A DNA stretch of 64,000 nt from JADJNW01 sp964517145 (lineage in GTDB: Bacteria > Bacteroidota > Bacteroidia > Chitinophagales > Saprospiraceae), in contig CAZFBN010000009.1 of the NCBI GenBank assembly GCA_964517145.1, forward strand, positions 1 to 64,000. Reading direction: 5' to 3'. A model generated the notes under the pieces. The model did no database searches and was not told the DNA's origin. It saw nothing but the letters and a program-made list of their open reading frames with translations. Below, piece after piece: positions 18,627 to 26,838 of the stretch. The first letter of the stretch is position 1, and the number at the start of each line of letters is the position of its first letter. The translations under genes were made by a program, and so were the position numbers.

Positions 18627-20330
18627 ATGCAAAAAAGATGGCGCATTCTGGAATCGAACGAAGAAATTGTTCAACAATTGCAAAAAGAATTGGGCATTCA
18701 TCCGCTTTTTTGTCAATTGCTGGTGCAACGCGGCATTCACACTTTTGAAGCTGCCAAACGTTTTTTTCGACCTGAGTGGAGTCATTTGCACGATCCGCTG
18801 TTGATGAAGGATATGGAAAAAGCCGTGGATCGCTTGACACAAGCCATTCAAAACAAGGAAAAAATCTTGCTCTACGGCGATTATGATGTCGATGGCACCA
18901 CGTCTATTGCCTTGTTATACAGCTTTTTAGAACAGCATCATAAAAATTTGGACTATTACATTCCCGACCGGTACAAGGAAGGCTACGGCGTTTCGATGGA
19001 AGGGATTTGGTATGCACACGAGCAAAAAGTGGATTTGTTAATCACACTCGACTGCGGCATTACAGCGGTAGATCAGGTGAAACGCGCAAATGAATTGGGC
19101 ATTGACGTCATCATTTGCGATCACCACTTGCCGGAGGAAAAATTGCCCGATGCCGTGGCTGTTTTGGATGCAAAAAGACCGGATTGTCACTATCCTTTTA
19201 AAGAACTGAGCGGCTGCGGCGTGGCGTTTAAATTGGCGCAAGCGTACGTCGAGGCGCACGATCTGGACTGGAATCAACTCATCGAATTGACTGATTTTCT
19301 CGCAATTAGCATTGCAAGTGATATTGTACCGATTGTGGATGAGAATAGAACCCTGGCGTGGTTTGGTTTGCAACAGTTGAATCGTACAAAACGAGCCGGG
19401 TTGAAAGCTTTGATCGATTTGAGCAAACGCCCGCGCCCATTGACGATCAGCGATATTGTGTTTGGCTTGGGTCCGATGATTAACGCTGCCGGTCGCCTCG
19501 CCGACGCGCAGCAAGCCGTGCGGATGTTGCTGTCGCATGATGCGAATGTCGCCTATGATTATGGTCGGGTGCTGGAAACCCGGAATAAATTGCGCAAAGA
19601 ATTTGACCAGCGTATTTTTCAGGAAGCGCGGGCGCTTTTTTTGCAAGACCCCAATTGGCGGGAACGAAAAAGTATTGTACTATATCAGCCGCATTGGCAT
19701 AAGGGTGTTGTGGGCATCGTGGCGTCGCGCATGGTGGACGAGTTTCACCGTCCAACGATTATTTTGACGGATTCTGATGGAAAGGTAGCAGGATCGGCGC
19801 GTTCCATTCCAGGTTTTGATATTCACGAAGCGATTGGCATGAGTAAAAATCTGCTGCTTACTTTTGGCGGGCACGCCCACGCGGCGGGGCTTTCCCTTTA
19901 TCCAGAGGATGTTATTTATTTTCAGGAGCGTTTTGAGGCAACTGTTACAACATTGGCAGAACCGGAGCTTTTTGAATCTGAAATTGAAATTGCAGCTGAA
20001 ATAAATTTGGCTGAGGTAACCCCAGGTTTTTGGAATATTCTAAAACAATTTGCACCTTTTGGACCGGGCAATCACAATCCGACTTTCGTGGCACGCAATG
20101 TTCAAGATATTGGCTATTCGAGAATTTTAACCGGCAATCACTTGCGCCTTTGCATTAAACAAGGCGATTCTGCACCTTTTTATGGCGTTGCCTTCGGCAA
20201 GGGCGATGATTTTGAAAAGGTGTGGACACGCCAGCCGTTTGATGTCTGTTTTAATTTGCAGGAAAACCATTGGCAGGATCGCACCTCACTACAATTGATG
20301 GTGAAGGATTTGCGTTTTTTTGAAAAGTGA
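18627..20330 (+). CDS. recJ: Single-stranded-DNA-specific exonuclease RecJ
   Basis: 5'-3' exonuclease for single-stranded DNA in recombination and mismatch repair. About 567 residues from the ATG at 18627 (MQKRWRIL, the usual beginning); another in-frame ATG lies at 18597. Motif I GDYDVDGTTS (about residue 86) and the DHH motif ICDHHLPE (about 163) carry the metal ligands. The DHHA1 domain has SIPGFDIHEA and FGGHAHAAGL (about 400-420), and a C-terminal OB-like domain follows. The stop codon lies in the left arm of a 14-bp inverted repeat. Confidence 0.95.
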   Translation: MQKRWRILESNEEIVQQLQKELGIHPLFCQLLVQRGIHTFEAAKRFFRPEWSHLHDPLLMKDMEKAVDRLTQAIQNKEKILLYGDYDVDGTTSIALLYSFLEQHHKNLDYYIPDRYKEGYGVSMEGIWYAHEQKVDLLITLDCGITAVDQVKRANELGIDVIICDHHLPEEKLPDAVAVLDAKRPDCHYPFKELSGCGVAFKLAQAYVEAHDLDWNQLIELTDFLAISIASDIVPIVDENRTLAWFGLQQLNRTKRAGLKALIDLSKRPRPLTISDIVFGLGPMINAAGRLADAQQAVRMLLSHDANVAYDYGRVLETRNKLRKEFDQRIFQEARALFLQDPNWRERKSIVLYQPHWHKGVVGIVASRMVDEFHRPTIILTDSDGKVAGSARSIPGFDIHEAIGMSKNLLLTFGGHAHAAGLSLYPEDVIYFQERFEATVTTLAEPELFESEIEIAAEINLAEVTPGFWNILKQFAPFGPGNHNPTFVARNVQDIGYSRILTGNHLRLCIKQGDSAPFYGVAFGKGDDFEKVWTRQPFDVCFNLQENHWQDRTSLQLMVKDLRFFEK

Positions 20331-20364
20331 TCTGGTGACTTTGGAGTCATCAGATCACTTTTCA
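20321..20364. terminator. Long hairpin at the recJ end, with the stop codon in its left arm
   Basis: TGAAAAGTGATCTG (20321-20334) pairs perfectly with CAGATCACTTTTCA (20351-20364). The loop itself adds GTGACT/AGTCAT pairing, giving a stem near 20 bp. recJ stops at 20328-20330, inside the left arm. ridA begins 13 bases downstream, so it could terminate recJ or act as a processing element. There is no T-run beyond the arm. Confidence 0.6.
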
Positions 20365-20377
20365 AATAACCACTTAC

Positions 20378-20797
20378 ATGTCTGAAAAAATCCATGCTTC
20401 CGCCGCTCCTGCACCCGTCGGTGCTTACCCGCACGCACGCCGCGCCGGAAACTTTTTATTTTTATCCGGTATCGGTCCACGCGACCCAGAAACCAACGAA
20501 GTACCTGGTTTAAAGCTAAATACAAGTGGGCAATATTTAGAATTTGATTTTGAAGCGCAATGTCATTCCGTTTTTAAAAATGTGAGAACGGTACTGGAAG
20601 CCAGCGGCGCTCGATGGGAAGATTTGGTAGATGTGACGGTTTTTCTGGTGAATCTGGAACGGGATTTTCAAACTTACAATCGAATTTATGCCGAATATTT
20701 CAAAGACCATCAACCCTGCCGGACGACCGTAGGCATTGACGCACTGCCCGCGCCGATTGCGATTGAGTTGAAATGTATTGCTTTTTTAAAGGAATGA
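20378..20797 (+). CDS. RidA-family enamine/imine deaminase
   Basis: 139 residues, YjgF/YER057c/UK114 fold. Motifs include GAYPHARRAGNFLFLSGIGP near residues 15-34 and CRTTVGIDALPAPIAIELKCIAF near the C-terminus; the Arg in CRTT and the terminal Glu of the family are present. RidA proteins hydrolyse reactive 2-aminoacrylate-like enamines. The GPRDPETNEVPG segment resembles the 2-aminomuconate deaminase subgroup, but no aromatic degradation genes are near. It follows recJ by 47 bases, separated by a strong hairpin. Confidence 0.9.
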   Translation: MSEKIHASAAPAPVGAYPHARRAGNFLFLSGIGPRDPETNEVPGLKLNTSGQYLEFDFEAQCHSVFKNVRTVLEASGARWEDLVDVTVFLVNLERDFQTYNRIYAEYFKDHQPCRTTVGIDALPAPIAIELKCIAFLKE

Positions 20798-20826
20798 TGG
20801 AATTTTAAGGTAAGTTTCCCTGGAGG

Positions 20827-20838
20827 GATTTAGGGGCT
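20827..20838. repeat. GGGATTTAGGGG word of a dispersed family
   Basis: The stretch GGGATTTAGGGG after ridA is nearly the reverse complement of CCCCTAAATCCCC at about 49127-49139, also just after a stop codon. This suggests a dispersed intergenic element with a 12-13 base conserved core. Confidence 0.4.
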
Positions 20839-20889
20839 GAATTCTGATTCTAGCTACTTGGAATCGGAACTAAATTTCATCTCAACTGT

Positions 20890-20918
20890 TTTGGATTTAG
20901 TTTTTAGCCTTACTTTTG
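20890..20918 (+). promoter_or_regulatory. Bacteroidota promoter for prfA
   Basis: TTTG (20890-20893), a 17-base spacer and TACTTTTG (20911-20918) fit the Bacteroidota -33/-7 pattern. The predicted transcript has a leader of about 115 bases that ends in AAATCGTAAATCC-type repeats directly before the prfA ATG. Confidence 0.65.
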
Positions 20919-21000
20919 TGACATGAAATTTTGCCAACAAATCATACTGCCTTTCCGTTAGCGTTGCAAATCTGGCAATGCTCTTTCTTCATTTTGTTTA

Positions 21001-21036
21001 AAATCGAAATTCGTAAATCCAAAATCGTAAATCCAT
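21001..21036. repeat. AAATCGTAAATCC-type repeat in the prfA leader
   Basis: Three degenerate copies of (A)AATCGTAAATCC stand in tandem and end 3 bases before the prfA ATG. The same words appear in the leader of aat (about 32975-33010) and of dnaJ (about 59935-59962). The recurring position directly before start codons is notable. Confidence 0.55.
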
Positions 21037-21039
21037 AAA

Positions 21040-22122
21040 ATGTTAGATAAATTAGATGCAATTGTAGATCGTTTTGTGCATTTAGAAGAGCAAATGGCAG
21101 ACCCCAGCGTGGTAAGCGACATGGATCGTTACAAAAAAGTGAGTCGGGAGTATAAAGAATTAAAAGAGATTGTAGATGTTTATAAAACCTACAAACAAAC
21201 CGTTGATAACATTAGCTCTGCAAAAAAAATGCTGAATGACCCCGACCCGGAGATGCGGGAAATGGCTGAACTGGAATTGGAAACTGCTGAACAACAGCAA
21301 GAAGAATTAGAAGAACAATTAAAAATGTTGCTCATTCCGAAAGACCCGGAAGATAGCAAAGATGTCATTGTGGAAATCCGCTCCGGCACGGGCGGCGATG
21401 AAGCGAGTTTGTTTGCAGGTGATTTGTACCGCATGTATTCCCGTTTTTTCGATGAGCAGGGCTGGACGGTGGAAGTGTTGGAAGTAACGGAAGGCACGGT
21501 GGGCGGTTATAGTAAGCTAAGCCTGGAAGTGAGTGGCGAAAACGTGTATGGCAAATTAAAATTTGAATCGGGTGCGCATCGGGTGCAGCGCGTGCCCAAA
21601 ACCGAATCGCAGGGGCGGGTACATACCTCCGCTGCGACGGTTGCGGTCATGCCAAAGTTGGAGATGGAAGACGTGAACATCAACAAATCCGATCTGAAAG
21701 TGGATACTTTCCGGGCGAGTGGTGCGGGTGGTCAGCACATCAACAAAACGGAATCAGCCGTGCGGATCACGCATATTCCAACAGGTGTCGTTTCCGAAAG
21801 TCAGGATGGGCGTTCTCAGATTAGCAACCGGGAAATTGCCTTGCAGCGTTTGTACCAGAAAATTTATGAAGCGCAGCAGCAAAAACACATGTCAGAAATA
21901 GCCGCCAAACGCCGGTCATTGGTGGGCAGTGGCGACCGCTCTGAAAAAATTCGCACTTACAACTATCCGCAAAACCGCGTGACCGATCATCGACTGGAAG
22001 GCGATGTTAAAAATTACAACCTGGATTCAGTGATGGAAGGAAAATTAAGTGAAATCATTGAAGCTTTGCAATTGCTGGATAACGCGGAGAAAATGAAGGC
22101 TCGAGAACAAGAAACAGCGTAG
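21040..22122 (+). CDS. prfA: Peptide chain release factor 1
   Basis: Recognises UAA and UAG stop codons and triggers release of the peptide. 360 residues, standard length. The catalytic GGQ is in FRASGAGGQHINKTESAVR (about 225-243). The acidic start of domain 1 and the SGTGGDEASLFAGDLYRMY segment are typical. The codon-recognition loop in domain 2 lies near HRVQRVPKTESQGRVHTSA, which has a PKT reading rather than the PAT of E. coli RF1. The TAG stop is within the left arm of a long inverted repeat (22119-22216). Confidence 0.97.
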   Translation: MLDKLDAIVDRFVHLEEQMADPSVVSDMDRYKKVSREYKELKEIVDVYKTYKQTVDNISSAKKMLNDPDPEMREMAELELETAEQQQEELEEQLKMLLIPKDPEDSKDVIVEIRSGTGGDEASLFAGDLYRMYSRFFDEQGWTVEVLEVTEGTVGGYSKLSLEVSGENVYGKLKFESGAHRVQRVPKTESQGRVHTSAATVAVMPKLEMEDVNINKSDLKVDTFRASGAGGQHINKTESAVRITHIPTGVVSESQDGRSQISNREIALQRLYQKIYEAQQQKHMSEIAAKRRSLVGSGDRSEKIRTYNYPQNRVTDHRLEGDVKNYNLDSVMEGKLSEIIEALQLLDNAEKMKAREQETA

Positions 22123-22216
22123 CGCCAAATTTTATTCGGCGGAATTACTTCCGATATTTTTCGGCGCTACACAAATGCCTTATATTTCCTTTTCACCGAA
22201 TAAAATTCGGCGCTAC
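22119..22216. repeat. Palindromic element of three GTAGCGCC-type copies overlapping the prfA stop
   Basis: A 21-base arm at 22119-22139 pairs with 22196-22216 with a single mismatch; both are built from TTTTATTCGG and GGCGCTAC words. A third partial copy is at 22151-22170 (TTTTTCGGCGCTAC). The element starts inside the last codons of prfA and ends 5 bases before the convergent ompH stop, so it probably forms a shared 3' end. It looks like a dispersed palindromic repeat. Confidence 0.65.
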
Positions 22217-22221
22217 AAGTT

Positions 22222-22749
22222 TTAATTATTTGCAGCGGCAGCAGCCATTCCCAACTTGGTGCGCACCAAATTAGTCACATCACCCGCCGGGTCTTTGTAC
22301 AACAATACGCCTTCGTCAAAAATAAAGGTGTAAGCATTTTCTTTTGCCACATCCTGGATGGCTTTGTTGATGCTATCCAAAATCGGCTTCATCAGTTCGT
22401 TGCGCTTGTCTTGTATCTGCTTTTGCATTTCCTGCTCAAACTTCTGAATTTCACCTTGCTTTGCTTCCAGTTTTTTTCCCTCCTCTTCCTGTTGTTTTGG
22501 TGACAATTCGCCGCGCTCAATTTTTTGTTGCGCATCGGTATAAGCTTTTTGCAATTCCTCTACCATCGTTTGACCTTTCTTTTGCAATTGCTTTTGCAAT
22601 GCTTCCAGGGTAGCGTCAGCTTGTTTCACTTGTGGCATGTCTTGCAGGATGCTGGCAGAACTCAGGTATCCAAATTTTTGAGCCTGTACCGTCATAGCCA
22701 AGCAAGAGAACAATATAAAAAGACTTGTTACTTTCAAAATAGCTTTCAT
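22222..22749 (-). CDS. OmpH/Skp-family periplasmic chaperone (second of pair)
   Basis: 175 residues with a signal peptide ending AMTVQAQ. The body is a long amphipathic coiled coil (about 40-130) followed by the conserved KPILDSINKAIQDVAKENAYTFIFD segment of OmpH proteins. Skp binds unfolded outer-membrane proteins in the periplasm. It lies 94 bases after a paralogue on the same strand. In many Bacteroidota such pairs follow bamA; bamA is not adjacent here. Confidence 0.92.
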   Translation of the reverse strand: MKAILKVTSLFILFSCLAMTVQAQKFGYLSSASILQDMPQVKQADATLEALQKQLQKKGQTMVEELQKAYTDAQQKIERGELSPKQQEEEGKKLEAKQGEIQKFEQEMQKQIQDKRNELMKPILDSINKAIQDVAKENAYTFIFDEGVLLYKDPAGDVTNLVRTKLGMAAAAANN

Positions 22750-22843
22750 TTTAAGTTGAATTCAAATGTTTTAAATGATCAGAATTTTATAAACGACCGC
22801 AAAAATACGCTTTTTTCTATCCGCTTGTTTCAAACCCCTGCCC

Positions 22844-23365
22844 TTATTTCAATCGCTGCAAAATATCGTCGGTTTTGTCATATTGCGGATTGGAGAAAAT
22901 CATCCCGGCGTTGCCCGCTTTGTCAAAAATAAAGTCAAAGCCCCGCTCTTTGGCATAATCTTCAATGGCTGCATAAATTTTATCCTGAATCGGGCGCACC
23001 AGTTCTTGCCGCATTTTAAACAAATCGCCCTCCGGACCAAAGTATTTGCGCTGCAAATCCCGCACATCCTTTTCTTTAGTCATAATCTCCTCCTCTCGCT
23101 GCTTGCGGGCATCGTCACTTAAAAGGACTTGTTCTGCCTGGTAACGGTTGTACATGCCCTTAATTTTATCATATTCTTGTGCAATTTCCTGCCGCCATTT
23201 AGAAGAAACGCGATCTAGCTCTGTTTGCGCGGTTTGGTAAGCGGAAACACTTTCCAAAAGCCGATTCACATCCACGTATGCAATGCGCTGCGCCTGAGCC
23301 GAAAAAACTACCAGGGTCGCAAAAGCAAAAACTGCCAATGTTTTTTTGAAAAGGTTCGATTTCAT
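22844..23365 (-). CDS. OmpH/Skp-family periplasmic chaperone (first of pair)
   Basis: 173 residues from the ATG at 23363-23365; this start gives a signal peptide (MKSNLFKKTLAVFAF... to SAQAQ). A TTG further upstream is less likely. Coiled coil about 45-120, then RPIQDKIYAAIEDYAKERGFDFIFDKAG, the OmpH signature. It is probably transcribed with the second copy from TACTTTTG at 23544-23551. The two proteins differ clearly outside the conserved segment, so the duplication is not recent. Confidence 0.93.
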   Translation of the reverse strand: MKSNLFKKTLAVFAFATLVVFSAQAQRIAYVDVNRLLESVSAYQTAQTELDRVSSKWRQEIAQEYDKIKGMYNRYQAEQVLLSDDARKQREEEIMTKEKDVRDLQRKYFGPEGDLFKMRQELVRPIQDKIYAAIEDYAKERGFDFIFDKAGNAGMIFSNPQYDKTDDILQRLK

Positions 23366-23905
23366 ATTTGCTATACAATTTAATTTTAATATTTGCATGG
23401 AGATAAACAATCGAGTCTATTTAATTAGACGACTTTTTTGTTAAAAAATTGATTATCAATCTGATTCACGCTTGATTATCTAATTTTAAACTGCCCGATT
23501 ACTTATAGCCTATTTTTAGAAAACAGGTAAAATAAGCATTCAACAAAAGTACAATTTTCCAGATTGCTTTCTTGTTTTGTGACGTTTAAACTACCGATTG
23601 GTCACATTTTAAAAAACACAAAAATGACAAAATGTTGCACTTAACTGCTTCTTTGCTAACGAATTATTTGAAAAAAGTGTTACCAAACACACCCTTGGTT
23701 TAACGAATGTTTAACCAGCGCTCCAGTAATTTTAAATTGCCATTAACGGAACGCCTGTCCACGTATTTGTGCATGTTAATCCAGCTTTATCCTTACAACT
23801 TCGTTTTCAATGTTTAAAAATTAGTTAGAATACAAACTATTTTCAAAATATTGTGATTCTGCCAATTCTGATTCTAATTTTGCACTTACCTAACCAATAC
23901 CTCCA
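23366..23905. promoter_or_regulatory. Divergent intergenic region between ompH pair and hutH
   Basis: 540 bases, AT-rich. Minus-strand TACTTTTG (complement of 23544-23551) is an exact -7 element for the ompH pair, implying a leader of about 170 bases. Plus-strand TAATTTTG (23875-23882) is an exact -7 element 24 bases before hutH, with a weak ATTG at the -33 position. No small ORF, tRNA or strong hairpin was found in the middle. Confidence 0.55.
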
Positions 23906-25396
23906 ATGAAAAAAACGCACTTTATCAGCCCAGCGTATCTGGACTGGGCACAATTAAAAAACATAGATGCCACTCGCCCTTTGCTGGCGCTTTCGGAAGA
24001 AAGCAAACAGCTCATTCAGCAATCCAGGCAATTCCTGGAAGAAAAGCTTCGCCACGCTGAAGCATTATATTATGGCATTAATACTGGTTTTGGTGCGTTG
24101 CACAATGTGCGCATTTCCAAAGATCAGATAGAAGCGCTGCAATATAATCTGGTGCAATCTCATGCCTGCGGTGTTGGGGAGGAAGTACCCCCTGAAGTCG
24201 TGCGCTGGATGCTTTTTCTGAAAATCCAAAGCTTGTGCTACGGCTATTCTGGAGTACGGTTGGAATTGGTAGAGCAATTAATTAATTTTTATAATCATAA
24301 TATTTTACCTGTTGTTTATCAACAAGGTTCATTGGGGGCGTCGGGCGACCTGGCACCGTTGGCACACTTGAGTTTGCCGCTGGTCGGTTTGGGCGAAGTT
24401 TGGTATCAAGGTGAAAAACGCGCTGCAAAAGATGTTTTACAGACACTACAGTTGGAACCCCTTCGATTTCAGGCAAAAGAAGCATTGGCAATGTTGAATG
24501 GAACACAGTTTTCTACAGCCTACGCTGTGGTGTGTGTGTTGGAAGCACAGCGTTTGTACGACCTTGCCAATTTGTGTGCAGCCCTTTCACTCGATGCATT
24601 TGATTGTCATACCGGACCATTTGAAGCCATTTTGCAGCAGATTCGTCCGCACCCTGGACAGGTAAAAACAGCGCAGCAAATTCGGGAGTTGCGAGAAGGA
24701 AGTGATCTGGCACAACGCATTAAAACAAACGTGCAAGATCCTTACGCGTTCCGTTGCGTGCCGCAGGTGCACGGTGCCAGTTGGGACGCCATTGCGCACG
24801 TGCAGACGCAGGTATTGACCGAAGTAAATTCTGTGACAGACAACCCGAACATCTTTTGGAGAGACAACGTTATTTTGTCAGGTGGAAATTTTCACGCACA
24901 ACCGATTGCGTTGGCGCTTGATTATCTGGCAATTGCGTTGGCAGAATTAGCAAGTATTGCCGAAAGGCGCATTTTTCAGTTGATTTCAGGTGCTCGTGGT
25001 TTGCCGCCTTTTTTGATTGAACAGGCAGGTTTGCATTCTGGCTTAATGATCCCACAATATACCGCCGCGTCGATTGTGAGTCAGAATAAGCAATTGTGCA
25101 CCCCAGCTTCCGTGGATACGATTACTTCGAGCAATGGACAAGAAGATCATGTGAGCATGGCAGCCAATGCAGCGACCAAAACTTTCCGGGTGGTACAAAA
25201 TGTGGAGCGGGTATTGGCAATAGAATGGATGACGGCTGCGCAGGCGCTGGAATTCAGAAGACCGGAAAAATCTTCAACTTTTTTGGAAAAAATAGTGACT
25301 TTTTATCGAAATCACGTCTCAAAATTAGAGGCGGATCGCATTTTGAGTGAGGACATGCACACGACGGTGGATTTCTTAAAAAAAGCTTATTTTTAA
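23906..25396 (+). CDS. hutH: Histidine ammonia-lyase
   Basis: Removes ammonia from histidine to give urocanate. 496 residues, normal for HAL/PAL. The self-cyclising Ala-Ser-Gly of the MIO cofactor is A145-S146-G147 in GSLGASGDLAPLAHL. YYGINTGFG (about 55-63) carries the catalytic Tyr, and SSNGQEDHVSM (about 413) is conserved. No other hut gene (hutU, hutI, hutG) is adjacent, so it may be part of a scattered pathway or act in a different MIO reaction. Own promoter just upstream. Confidence 0.93.
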   Translation: MKKTHFISPAYLDWAQLKNIDATRPLLALSEESKQLIQQSRQFLEEKLRHAEALYYGINTGFGALHNVRISKDQIEALQYNLVQSHACGVGEEVPPEVVRWMLFLKIQSLCYGYSGVRLELVEQLINFYNHNILPVVYQQGSLGASGDLAPLAHLSLPLVGLGEVWYQGEKRAAKDVLQTLQLEPLRFQAKEALAMLNGTQFSTAYAVVCVLEAQRLYDLANLCAALSLDAFDCHTGPFEAILQQIRPHPGQVKTAQQIRELREGSDLAQRIKTNVQDPYAFRCVPQVHGASWDAIAHVQTQVLTEVNSVTDNPNIFWRDNVILSGGNFHAQPIALALDYLAIALAELASIAERRIFQLISGARGLPPFLIEQAGLHSGLMIPQYTAASIVSQNKQLCTPASVDTITSSNGQEDHVSMAANAATKTFRVVQNVERVLAIEWMTAAQALEFRRPEKSSTFLEKIVTFYRNHVSKLEADRILSEDMHTTVDFLKKAYF

Positions 25397-25492
25397 ATGC
25401 GTTTGTACTATTTTTTAGTATCAAATGCGTTTACACCAATACATGCTTAAATCAACCATCTATACAACATTATCAATAAAAAACCAACAGTC

Positions 25493-26299
25493 ATGCGTAT
25501 GAAAAAAATGTTGGCAATCCTTGCAATAGCCAGCACCTCGTTTTACTTTATTTCTTGTGGCACCAGCCAAGGTGGAGGCGGTTTCAATCTTTTCTCACCG
25601 GAGCAGGACATCGAGTTAGGAAAGCAGACCGAACAAGAAATTGCACAACATCCCGACCAATACCCGGTACTGCCCGAAAAAGGCAATGAAGAGGCATATC
25701 GCTATATTCGCAATCTTACTGCCAAACTGCTAAACACCGGTAAAGTAGCTTACCGCGACAAGTTTGCCTGGGAGGTAAAAATCATCAACGATGACAAAAC
25801 CTTGAATGCCTTCTGTACGCCAGGTGGATATATTTATGTATATACTGGTATTATCAAATTTCTGGATTCAGAAGACCAATTGGCGGGGGTGATGGGACAC
25901 GAGATTGCCCACGCAGCTTTGCGCCATTCTACCAATCAAATGTCAAAAGTATATGGTCTGGCAGCGCTTTCTTCCATCGTCACAGGGAATGCGAATCCTG
26001 GATTGCTGGAACAAATAGCCTTGAGCTTAATTTCTCTAAAATTTGGACGAAGTGCAGAAACAGAAGCAGATACGCATTCTGTTATTTATTTATGTGAAAC
26101 CAACTATAATGCAGCCGGTGCTGCCGGTTTTTTCCGTAAAATGGAAGGCAAAGGAGGCAATCCACCAGAATTTTTGAGCACGCACCCCAATCCCGGTAAC
26201 CGCATTGCCAACATTGAAAAACAAGCGCAGGAAATGGGCTGCAAAGGCTCCGCCACCAACACGACAGAATACAATCGAATCAAGAAACTATTGGATTAG
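25493..26299 (+). CDS. M48-family zinc metallopeptidase, lipoprotein
   Basis: 268 residues with a lipoprotein signal ending FYFISCGTSQ (Cys about 22). The zinc-binding motif GHEIAHAALRHS is near residues 135-146 and the third ligand lies in SAETEADTHSV (about 190). The family includes BepA/YfgC-like peptidases and chaperones involved in outer-membrane protein assembly and quality control. It ends 4 bases into the convergent GIY-YIG gene; its terminator lies within that gene. Confidence 0.92.
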   Translation: MRMKKMLAILAIASTSFYFISCGTSQGGGGFNLFSPEQDIELGKQTEQEIAQHPDQYPVLPEKGNEEAYRYIRNLTAKLLNTGKVAYRDKFAWEVKIINDDKTLNAFCTPGGYIYVYTGIIKFLDSEDQLAGVMGHEIAHAALRHSTNQMSKVYGLAALSSIVTGNANPGLLEQIALSLISLKFGRSAETEADTHSVIYLCETNYNAAGAAGFFRKMEGKGGNPPEFLSTHPNPGNRIANIEKQAQEMGCKGSATNTTEYNRIKKLLD

Positions 26300-26553
26300 T
26301 AGCGTTTAAAAGCCTGAAAAAGCCTTGGTGCTTGTGCATCAAGGCTTTTTTTGTGGGTGATGAACAATTCCTGTTGGACGGCTGCGGATTTGGTCTCAAA
26401 TGGCTCGGTATAAACCAATTTCCAAGGTACGCCCGCTTTGGTCGCCAGGCTCCTGCCTGCGTTGTGCCGACGCAAGCGATCATCCAAATTGCCCGTCGAA
26501 CCAGTGTAATAACGGTCTAGCTTCTCCGAATAAAAAATATAAACAACGTACAT
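26296..26553 (-). CDS. GIY-YIG nuclease-family protein (UPF0213/YhbQ-like)
   Basis: About 85 residues from the ATG at 26551-26553 (MYVVYIFYSEKLDRYYTG). The GIY-YIG core is seen as YVVYIF and YYTGSTGNLDDRLRRHNAG, followed by PWKLVYTEPFETKSAAVQQE, with the catalytic Arg and Glu present. Stand-alone proteins of this size are common; their biological role is mostly unknown. The stop overlaps the M48 stop by 4 bases. The last 18 codons are formed by the terminator hairpin of the opposite gene. Confidence 0.88.
   Translation of the reverse strand: MYVVYIFYSEKLDRYYTGSTGNLDDRLRRHNAGRSLATKAGVPWKLVYTEPFETKSAAVQQELFITHKKSLDAQAPRLFQAFKRY
26317..26350 (+). terminator. Intrinsic terminator of the M48 gene, inside the opposite coding sequence
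   Basis: AAAAAGCCTTG (26317-26327) and CAAGGCTTTTT (26340-26350) form an 11-bp stem followed by TT. It lies 18 bases after the M48 stop. On the minus strand the same DNA encodes KKSLDAQAPRLF of the GIY-YIG protein, so one sequence serves two purposes. Confidence 0.75.
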
Positions 26554-26567
26554 AGCCGAAAATAAAA

Positions 26568-26595
26568 AAAGCCCTGCCGAATAGGACAAGGCTTT
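26568..26595 (-). terminator. Intrinsic terminator of tRNA-Val
   Basis: Read on the minus strand, AAAGCC...GGCTTT arms with an imperfect extension (CTTGTCC/GGCAGG) are followed by seven T residues (complement of 26564-26570). It starts 10 bases after the tRNA 3' end. Confidence 0.7.
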
Positions 26596-26604
26596 AATTT
26601 GATG

Positions 26605-26679
26605 TGGGTGATGACGGATTCGAACCGCCGACCCTCTGCTTGTAAGGCAGATGCTCTGAACCGGCTGAGCTAATCACCC
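26605..26679 (-). tRNA. tRNA-Val (anticodon TAC)
   Basis: On the minus strand a 75-base cloverleaf can be drawn: acceptor GGGTGAT/ATCACCC, D-arm GCTC/GAGC, anticodon stem TCTGC/GCAGA with loop CTTACAA, and T-loop GGTTCGAATCC. The anticodon TAC reads valine codons. The discriminator base is A and CCA is not encoded. A promoter (26719-26726) and a terminator (26568-26595) flank it. Confidence 0.96.
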
Positions 26680-26718
26680 GTATTTCCTTAAATTTGCCCT
26701 TCTTTCAAAAGGCGAGTG

Positions 26719-26726
26719 CAAAGATA
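26719..26726 (-). promoter_or_regulatory. -7 element of tRNA-Val
   Basis: TATCTTTG on the minus strand, an exact TAnnTTTG, 39 bases before the tRNA 5' end. CTTG (complement of 26747-26750) stands 20 bases further upstream as a possible -33 box. Confidence 0.6.
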
Positions 26727-26838
26727 AACGGACGTTTTATTCTATGCAAGCTTTTTATACAATTTTTCTTGCACAAAAAAAGTTCCTCTTTCGTTCCATC
26801 TTTTAAATGCTTATCTTTAGCAGTAGAATCAATGTTTT

